From Ceriagrion tenellum (lineage: Eukaryota; Arthropoda; Insecta; Odonata; Coenagrionidae): DNA of 64,000 nt. The notes beneath the pieces are model-generated. The model was not told the DNA's origin and made no database searches. It saw only the letters and a list, made by a program, of their open reading frames with translations. A program made the translations under genes and the position numbers. Where the stretch lies: contig OY720636.1 in the NCBI GenBank assembly GCA_963169105.1, forward strand, positions 142,467,747 to 142,531,746. Reading direction: 5' to 3'. Of this stretch, positions 54,812 through 64,000 are shown in pieces; position 1 is the first letter of the stretch, and every line of letters starts with the position of its first letter.

Positions 54812-54862
54812 GTTCATTTACATATTACTCTGCGAGCAACCGCTCCACACTGTGTGGTATTT
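54812..54862 (-). mobile_element. LINE 3' tail fragment, decayed (family A)
   Basis: 'TTCATTTACATATTACTCTG' + CGAGCAACCGC + GTGTGG is a diverged family A 3' end of about 50 bp. Confidence 0.45.
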
Positions 54863-57800
54863 GGATCTTTTTCGTTTCGAGCCCCTACAATTGCTGTTAG
54901 GAATGAGACGGGGAGATGAGCCAAAAACCATTATAAAGATGCTGCAATGCAGAACCTCGGAAAAATTAATTGGTTTACTAATACTGAACCTTTGATCATG
55001 GAAATTAAAATAAAATTATTTTGATTTTGAAAAAATTATTTTTTGTTTTCTTTAATTGCATTCACCGGGATACATATTTTTGATGGGGCAAATGGTCAAT
55101 CGGCCATTGCTTCGGTCAATTCCAGGTTTTTGCTTATTAATAACTTATTGGCTATATTTCTCTCTAAATTTCATGAGAAGGTGGAAGAATATTTCACTGC
55201 GAACACGTTACAGGACATATTGACAGCTCAAAAGTTATTTACAGGTTTGAAAATTGTACAAAAAGTTAACTAAGTGGTATTAACCATTGGCTAAATGGAA
55301 GAATGAATTTTTGTACCTATCAGTTTGCAAAGATGCTGACAAATGGATCTAATTCGCATTTTATTCATTCCACCAATTTTAAATTACAGAGACGAGTGCA
55401 GGACCTTTTCTAACTCACTGACCAACACAGGGTTACTGATGTAATTGAAGTAACTCACAAATAACTAAAAAAAACTCGACAATTTCGTATCATCATCTTT
55501 GTAGCGGCATTATATCATGGCAGAGTATCCTTGCACAATGCACAACTTATGTGGATTGTTCTGCTGAAGTGACATAGCTTTCTGAATTGGAAAATTAGTT
55601 TCCTTCGTACATCGGGGACCTTAAACCAGTGTATTACAGATATACTTGCTTTCAGTATAATTTCTAAAAGCATCATTCGTGGTGACATGCTAACGGAAAG
55701 GTAGGTTTTCACGACGCATATAAATTGAAGATCACTTTTTTCATATAAGTGACATGAACGTTAAAATACTGATGCAGGAATAGAAAAAAGTCAATTATGA
55801 TCTTGATTGATGCAAGTGGAAACTACTCATCTTATCAGGGACTATTACCATCCACAGCAACTTCCTAAAGTCTTTTTGAATCACCCCCATCAAAATCCAC
55901 TGGAGCAAGATTTCGTTTAGAACCGCCTTTCAGACACAGGAATTTTGAATGCTTAATTGCTTTGGCCTTACCTCATGTCTTCTGCCTCTTATTTCACCCC
56001 TGTATAAGTGTCGCAATCTGCGTGTCTGTTCCTCGTTTTCATCACTTATGGATTTGAGAAATGAGCTCTACGATATAAGTTGTTTCCTCTTTGCGCAAAA
56101 ACTCTCAAAAATGCAATTGTAAGGAAGAAAATTGGTACTCAGGAAGATTTTTTACTACTCTTTCACCTGATTATACTAAATTTTAACATCCCTATTTCAA
56201 AATTGTGAATTGGTAAACCTGGTTTAAAAGTGTTTTTAATGTTTGATAATGATTTATAGATGATAACTAATTTTATCGTGAAAAGCTGTTATATCTTAAG
56301 CAATCATCACTTTCGCAGAGATGGGGCTGAAAGAATACTCTTCAACGTGTAGGATGATGAGCCGAGGAATTCTAAAGCCCAGAAATATTGATTGACACTT
56401 TTCGACTTAACATCAAAACGACAGTTCCACAGTTTGAGGTGTAAATTTGTGGAGTACTCGTGTGAATGAAATATTATCTTGGTTTCCCACGCAGGTTTTA
56501 TTTGATGATTGACCCGGGATTTGACGATTGCCAAAACAAGATTTTGACATTGTGAGTTTCAGGAAATAATCAGAGTATAATGGCGCCTCCTTCATTTTAT
56601 GTGCTTGAAATAAAACTGCATGAAATGTGAAAAATCAATTTCAATTTCCTTCACTCTAATGAAAACTTCATGGGACCTTTATTTTACTTAATGCTTAATA
56701 TTTTAAATGAGTACTTGCTTCGTTTTTACATGCAAATATACTTTTATTTTGTATTTCAGGTAAGGACCTCTTCAGTCTTCTAATCCTTGCTTTCTACAAT
56801 AGTGATTAAGCTGTTTGTAAGTATGTACATTCTCAACTTTATGGAATGAAACCCATATCAGACAGTCTCGCACGTCTTTTCCGATGCCTAATCATGCATG
56901 CATGGACACATATATTGGAATATTTCTTAATTCAATTTGTATCCATGAGCATCAAAGGAGATTTGGTAATATTCTTCTTTCTCTAGTTTCATACCGATTC
57001 CAAACTCGGCGTTTCCACGCCATGATATGCTGGTTAGCGTTTTCTTTTATAATTATGGCATCATTTAAAACTCAGTTAGTCTTCTAATTGTTTGATATTT
57101 TAGTTATGTAGCGTGTTATGTCATCAAGTCATATATCTCAAATCAGGAGAGCGATATTTATAAAATTTTAATTTTTCGTCAAGCAAAGTCATGAAGAAAT
57201 CTCTCGCGCTATGTAAATTAATTTATGGAACGACGCTGAAAATCACATTTTTGTCCACTAATCTATCTTTTTTATGGTCCACCATTTACTCCAAGTCTCG
57301 TAGTTTTAAGAGTATTTTTTCATGTCTCAAATTTATCGAATAAAAACTTAACAGTCCTCATTGAATTTGACGCTTTTAATAATTTGGCTAAGAAATCTTT
57401 TTTAGGCTCAGACTGGGTCCCTAAACGGATCCGTAAGATTTGACGAAGGCCAATGGATTCCTTGTTTCTATAATCCTCAAGATAAAATTTATCATTAAAA
57501 ATATCGATTTATAAATATATTTCTAATTCATGCAATCATTGCTCATTTTCACTGTTCAAGGGTTTGTCTAAGTTTCAACTATTCAATCATTCCTCGGTTT
57601 TATTTCTTCACCTCACGACGTTTCTGGAACATAACGCTATTCCAAAAAAATTTGCCGTATGTTCATGTCCTTCTTCCTATATTTCATGGAATACCTTTTC
57701 TATGTTGACTAGAGTGCATGTACTACTTGCTCTGGGTTTATTTTTCCTTCTTCATTAGTCATATCGTTACTTCATTTTATTGAATGATTGAGGGTAAAGC

Positions 57801-60800
57801 ATGATACAAATATACTTCAATGTTGTCAGTTGGTTTTTAAGGTTTGCTGTTTAGGCGTTATATGGACTTATTTTATTATTATTGTTGTATATTTGTGGTC
57901 TGTCCATTGAAGGTGAAGTAAGCTCACATTAGAACACATCGGAATACACAAACGACGTTGAATTGAACGATTTGCGCCGGTGTAATGTTTTGTAATCTGT
58001 CAGTAATTAGAATTCCATGGGTGAACAACAGTTGCGGCCGAATGTTTTATGTTCATGTGTTGAATTTGTTCAAAATAAGTATTTAAAACGTCATTATTAT
58101 GTAACAGATTTGTTTAAAACCACGCAAGTGACAGAAAATTGAAGCTGAGGCTCGTGTGAATATCAAGGAAAAATTAAGGCTCATATAGAATCCATTGGGA
58201 ACCATAAGTAGCTATTATTGTAAGGGAAGCATTTTTCAGAAGAGCGCGCTTGATTAATGGACACTAAGAATATGCTTGACTGAAAGGTTATCATATAAGT
58301 AGTTAGGCAGTGGTGTTTTGTTGGTTTGGAGTAGGTATCCTCTATGGTTTTATTGACAACTTGGGCTTGTACATTGTAGACTTGAAATTATGAATAACTC
58401 CACTTAACGGGATCAACGGAAATCTGTGTCATTAATGTTTTGACATATTACGAGTCGCTTAAGATTCGATTTGTAGGAATATGTGCTGACAGAAGATTCG
58501 AATGCTAAAACAAACTTTTTATACTCTAGGGATATATATTTCATACTAAAACTATATTGTCCAAGAATCATAAAATATGAATCTCTTTCTTTAAAACAAG
58601 CCCCATTTTTTGTAAAATACGTCTAAGAGTAAATTATGCGCATCTTTCTATTCATTAAATGAAAACGCGCCGAGCATGAGAGGCGCTGATCACTTAGGGT
58701 ATTTCTGAGTTAAACTCGCTCCTTAGATGGAGACCGCGATGAGATTTTTTCGTAGCTAAAAAGAATAATTTAGTGTTTATTTTATGATTTATTTCCATTT
58801 TGAATGTTTTAAATATATCAATATGACATTTCCTCTAATACCCGATGATTGCGGCGTGTTATCCGCACATTTCAAAGAGGCCCATTTTTTATTATAAATG
58901 CCTCAATACTGCCCCTTGTGGCATCTTACCGTTCGGTTCCATCTATTTTCTTCTTCAGTATATGTTTTGGATTGACGAATAACGTTTAACGTGAGATCGG
59001 TGCGTCATCATTGGTGCACAAGCCTGGATATGTCTCGCGTGAGGGTCAGTATCGGTTTCTTCATTGCCTTAACTGGCGCTCTCCAAATCCCAAGGATGAG
59101 CGAAACCTTGGAACCATTTTGAATGGTGTGGAACCCTTTCGTTTTGAATATTGCAGAACATCGCCATCAATCAAATTCGGTGAGATCACCTCCGCTCGTG
59201 TACCTTAAACTTTGATGACGTTGACGACTGATCGAGACAGAGCTAACAAAAGGCCGTCGCCCTTGACGCTTCTAATCTCCTTTGCGCTCCGACACGAGAA
59301 AGACTCCCGGCGAAACCTGATTATCTACGTCTTAATAATTTTGAAGTTTAGAACAATCAAGTTGAAAGCAGTAGAAAAAAATAAATTCATTTTCAATTAT
59401 GTTTTCTTTCTCTGCTTTTTTCAATTATCTATTTGTAGAAAAACTGCACCTTATTTGGCGCCTTGCTCAGTTAAATTTCAATATTGGTTTTTAAATCACG
59501 ATATTTGAATTGATTCCTCGCTGTTACGTATTGTTGAGAATTTGGTTAGAAATTAAATCAATCCCTTTCTAACTTTAAAATTAAATTTTACATCATCTCT
59601 GGGGATTCTAAAGGTATGGTTGTAACGGAAGGCTAACCGTTAAATCAAACGGGCAGGATCAGGAAATCAAAATTAAACCTTTCTCTCTTATTTTATCGAA
59701 TATTTGCATCGAGCCGATTGACACAATTAGAAAATAGATGAGAAATTTTTTCTTTATATTATTCTGAATATTGTGCCTAACGCTACGGTAGAACTCTGTT
59801 TTTTGTATCCCTGATGGTGATATAATATATAATCAAAACGCTGGCAAGTTGGTAGAAGGTTGATTTTATTTCTCGCGTAGTCCATGAAGTTACAATTATG
59901 GCAATAATCGGTGAGGTCCGTTCCTGAAGTGCACTTACATCATTGTTGAAGAGACGGACAATGCTTGTGTGTATTTTTTAAATGATAGCTCTCATACCAA
60001 AGATCGGAGAAATATATCTACCCGTGCTGCATTTGGCTTGAGCAGGGTTTCATGAAAGTTAAAGATCAACTTTTGCTATGTTATACCTTTTTATGAGAAA
60101 ATTAAAATATTTTAAGTATTTTCTTTTTCATTTCCCCGCGTTTTATTCCACAGGAGGTGGATATTTACGGTGTATTGGCCATGGAATATTGGAGATAGTA
60201 GTCTGGGAGAGATAGATTGGAGTTGTTTCTAGATATTGCGATCAAAACATGTTTGCTTTTTCCTGGAAGACAACATTTTACGGAAACTTTTCGACCATTT
60301 TAATGCTGTCTTGTTCCAAGGGCTAGGGATTTACTGTACTTTTTGTATCTGTTTGACTTTAGGTTGACGATTTGTATTCGCTAAAAAATTGTATTAAGTA
60401 TTTGAAATGAATTCCATGGAATTCGATCCTATGCAAGCACCATGTACAATTATTTTCAGTGAAACAGTTTTCATTTTATTGGAATTTCCCTCATCCTCTT
60501 GAGGGATTTAAATAATTAAAATTGTGCTTTCCAATTATATAGGCCATGTCTCAACTAACTGTGATGGAGGCCAAATTCTCCAGTCAATTATTGATGAATA
60601 TTTCGTTGATCTCATTACAGAAGCGTATTATTGACTTTTATTTTATGGGGTTGAGAGGAAGTGTCCATGAAGAATCACGTTTTGGTAATGAAGACATATC
60701 TTTTCTAATAAGTTGCTAGAATTCGGGGAAATTCCTATGGTAGGATGATCCTTCCTCCCTCCCTCTTCTCTTGCACAAGAGTTCTACGGACAGGATGAGA

Positions 60801-63800
60801 AATTTTGCGTCATTCGATTCATATTCAGGTTTACCGAGTGAGGCAGTCGCAAATTTATTCGGTTCAGTTTTAGTTTCCAAATCAATTTATCGCTTCGATC
60901 AGTGCAGTTTCGAAGTCGAATGAATAGGAGATCATTAATTTTCCTGGATCACGCGATAGGCAACCTCCTTTCTCCCTCGTTTAGTTCACCCATGTCTATT
61001 CGCTCACTCACCCTTCTTTCTCTTGCGTTTCCTCGTGCACGCAGAGGATGATAATCCCATTAATTCATTCCTCTTGGCGCTCCGCAGATGTTTACATGTG
61101 CGAGTTTGCCCAGTCGATTGTTTGCCTCAGTTTGTGTGCGCCGAGCCGGATTGGAAATTTTCTGTCGAGGGATAAATAAAATGCTGCGAATTGGATTTCG
61201 CGTCTGGTGGCGTCCCGAGTTAAGTTTTCAGAAATGTTTTCGCTGTGACGTCAGAGCAATGTAGGATTACAATATTTAAAGCTCCATTCCCGGCCCCCCT
61301 GTCTGCATAAGAGGATTAATTCGCCATTTTTGAATACCCTGAGGGCGAAAGAGGGGATCAGTGAATTCAAAAGAGATGTTTTTCCTTTTAGGATTTTTTT
61401 TCGCTACTGAGTCAATGTAAATTCATTTTTTGCACTGCTCAAAAACGCTGCTCTGAAAAAGATCCTTATCTCTTACAAAAAAAAAATAATGCACAAAATA
61501 TGGAAACTTTCGCCGAGTATTATCTTCCCATGGACAGCTACCCATCCGCGTGAACCAACTGTCACGAAATTTAAAATAAAGTAACGCATTCTGGCTTCAA
61601 TTCTTGTAATGAAATCGTAGTTTCTCAAGAACTTAGACGAATTGGAATTTTATAACGATTCCATTCCCCATGATAAAACTATTTAACATGCTGTTCTGCG
61701 TGAAATTTGCATTTATAATAGTTATAAAAATTTTATTTTTTTCTCCATTGTTTTGCCGATCCCTGCATTTATTACCACGTACTTCCAATTTCAATTTTCG
61801 ACAGATTTAGAGTGTATTAAATGTAGGATGTTGTAGCTTGTATCAAATAGATGACGCGTTTTAGAGCAGATAGCCAGAATAATTGACATTTATACTATTT
61901 TACTGTGGACAACTTTTCAAACTCCTTACATTGTGTTTGAAATACTTTGTATTCCTTTACATATCAATGAAATATAGAATTTATAAGTTTACCGAGAGAG
62001 ATTGACATAGTGTACTCGAGCGATAGTCACCAACATGAGAACATCGCATGCACGTGAAGCGATGGATAAGAATGCGTAATTTTTGCACACGAGTACATAT
62101 TTCGTCTTTGGAGCCGATTTACGTTGGAAACAGTCATTAGCTCCATTGCTAACTTCAAGCTCCGTGCTGTTTGTAAATGGTGGGTACACCCGATTTTAAT
62201 TTTGTCTAATTACTTAAAAATAATGGTATCGCAAATATAGATTTTGCGGTTTTTTTAGAAATCCATCTACATTACAAGCCCATTTTCCTCCGTTTATTTC
62301 GTTGACCATCCAAATTATGTATATAACCATATTAAATGTTGTGACGTTGCTCAGGTACAAAAGAGAGTTGTAACGAATGGTAGATGTGATAAGCAAATGC
62401 AGTGCTGCCAAACAGAAGTATATACCTCCATGAATTCGATTCCCAAAGCAGGATTTAACCCCATCATTCTAAATTTGCTAGCCATTCATTTCCTATGTTT
62501 TTTAGAAGAATTCCTATTTTCTGTTTTCTCTCATCTGTTGGTCCATTTCGTCGATTCGCGTGGCTTTCATTTGTATGAAAAGCTATGTTTAATTCATGAG
62601 ACACCGGTTTTTAACTTTTATTAAAAATTTTCAACTTTTATGGTTGCGCCAAAGAGTGTATATTTGAACAGCCCCGTGGCGGACATTATTTCCCCCGCAG
62701 CAAAATTTGTCAGACGTTGATGGCAAAAGTTTCATAAACCGGTAAATAATTTTTCATGCATATTTCCAATGTATATCGTCAATATTTTATGCCACAACCA
62801 ATTTCCAGAACGAAAGAAAAAAGATATTTGGACAGTTTAAGCTTGTCGATTGAATGTTTGTTTGACACGCTGCCAATCAAATTTATCAATTCAGAGTAGT
62901 ATCTCAAAATTTAGAGAAAAATGCTTAAATTTTTTAATGAAAATACATTTTTATTTTCGGCTCTATGATCTGGTGGAATGAAAGAAATCATTGGAGCATT
63001 TGATTCAGGATTCTACAAAGCTACAGAAATTCTTTTGTGCCTGTTCATCTCTGTCCGTAATTCCATGTGAGTGCTTGAAATCAGTTTTTTCACTTATCTT
63101 ATTCCACGTCATGGACCTTGGGATTAGTTTTTTTCTATTGGCGCTATGTTTCTGTCCTTCATTTTTTCTTAAATTCTCCTAGCGCTCTTCAATGCTGTAA
63201 TAAGTTGTTCCACTTCATGCGTTTCAAGATTGCAAATGATCAGTATGTAATAGATTCTTTCCTAATTTCGAGAATTTTTTAAGAAGATAGCAAAATTCAG
63301 GTAGCGGATGCATTAGAACGGCTCCAAAAATTGGAATAAGCACGTCCAATCGACTTTGTCCCAATTCAGTCATTAATACAATTTGTTCTCGGTCCGAGTA
63401 GAAACTGCATATGAGTTTCTCATTTGTAATTGGCTTTGGTTATCAGTGACTTAAGAGTTGTTGTTGAAATTTATTACGTGATATGTACTCCTATTAAGAC
63501 ATAGCCGTAGTAAACTGGGGAGAGCTACCTTCAGGAGATATTTGGACCATTTTCCATGAAGTTAAAATGCACTTAGGAATAGATACTACACGACAACGGT
63601 AAAATATATTTGCTTTATGTTATATGCGTGAATTCTGTTTGGCTCAGTGTCATTTGTGCATTTTAATCTTTTAGAATTTGATTTAGATAAATGATAGTCT
63701 CTTCTCCCTTGGTTAGTGCTGCCTCAATCGGTAATAGTGATGAGGTTTGAAGTGATCAATCCCTGTAACTTACACTTAGAGATTTTGTAGCTTAAATATT

Positions 63801-64000
63801 TGTACTCCAATAATTTCTAATCTTATTTTGTTAATCTTTATACCCTTAGCTAATTTAGCTTTTAAGCTTTTAGCCCACGGTTGAATGAGAGATAATGGAA
63901 TGGAGTAGAGTGAAGGTTTTTTATCGAGAGGTTGTCACCATCTGATCTACTTTAAGTTTTTACTTCTCTTGCTTGTTATACGATATTTTATAGCATTCAT
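54863..64000. other. Long stretch with nothing recognised
   Basis: About 9.1 kb of AT-rich sequence (pyrimidine- and GC-richer around 60.95-61.3 kb) with only short, motif-free frames. No repeats shared with the rest of the window were noticed, except a very weak PLE-end-like word near 63197-63245. The paucity of transposon debris compared with 3.9-54.9 kb fits intronic or conserved non-coding DNA, but that is inference. Confidence 0.4.

Noticed and set aside
63197..63245. Ninth hammerhead-like site on the minus strand
   Set aside because: CUGAUCA breaks the CUGANGA core (G8 lost) and stem II does not pair; GAAACGCAUG alone is weak.

Overview
This window looks like ordinary non-genic DNA from an arthropod, most likely an insect. 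It is AT-rich, no stretch can be read as a conserved host gene, and no rRNA operon, complete tRNA gene, bacterial-style operon or CRISPR array was found. The arthropod call rests on the mobile elements: LINE 3' ends carrying the TACATCTACATCTAC-type tail and the 'CCCTGCGAGCCACCAC' block, RTE-like reverse-transcriptase C-termini, a Penelope-like GIY-YIG endonuclease, a 5S-rRNA-derived SINE, tRNA-derived SINE heads and small TIR elements. Species cannot be told from the sequence.

Layout. 1-4.0 kb: unrecognised. 4.0-9.3 kb: a Jockey/CR1-type LINE piece, a probable Helitron-like motif, a 5'-truncated Penelope-like element (PLE) boxed in by inverted repeats, an old tandem duplication, and a 5S-derived SINE joined to a LINE tail. 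10.2-14.1 kb: two copies of a tRNA-headed foldback, a 522-bp hAT-type element with a perfect 8-bp target duplication, and a 242-bp element with perfect 27-bp inverted ends. 14.5-15.6 kb: a LINE 3' end. 19.4-31.5 kb: one copy of a 0.54-kb dispersed repeat (its partner is at 40.5 kb), RTE-like pieces, a fresh 0.4-kb tandem duplication and two hammerhead-like foldbacks. 32.9-35.7 kb: an RNase-H LINE tail, an 0.8-kb inverted repeat holding an RTE-like piece, and a Jockey/CR1-type LINE tail. 38.5-41.7 kb: hammerhead-like sites, TIR elements and a foldback with perfect 25-bp arms. 44-49.6 kb: two more hammerhead-like sites and further LINE C-termini. 51.8-54.9 kb: nested LINE debris. 54.9-64 kb: nothing recognised.

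The most interesting thread is eight short sites (near 6.05, 26.26, 31.43, 31.48, 38.72, 39.62, 44.09 and 49.00 kb) that can be folded by hand as type I hammerhead ribozymes: CUGANGA, stem II, GAAA, a tiny stem III and an NUH triplet. One lies directly downstream of the PLE endonuclease reading frame, and four sit inside perfect or near-perfect foldbacks. Hammerhead motifs are already known in PLE terminal repeats. What is unusual here is that every copy has one extra base between CUGANGA and stem II, and that so many are head-to-head inverted pairs. Whether any is active cannot be judged from sequence alone.

All element boundaries and family assignments are by-eye readings. Clade names for LINE pieces are tentative because only the poorly conserved C-termini remain.
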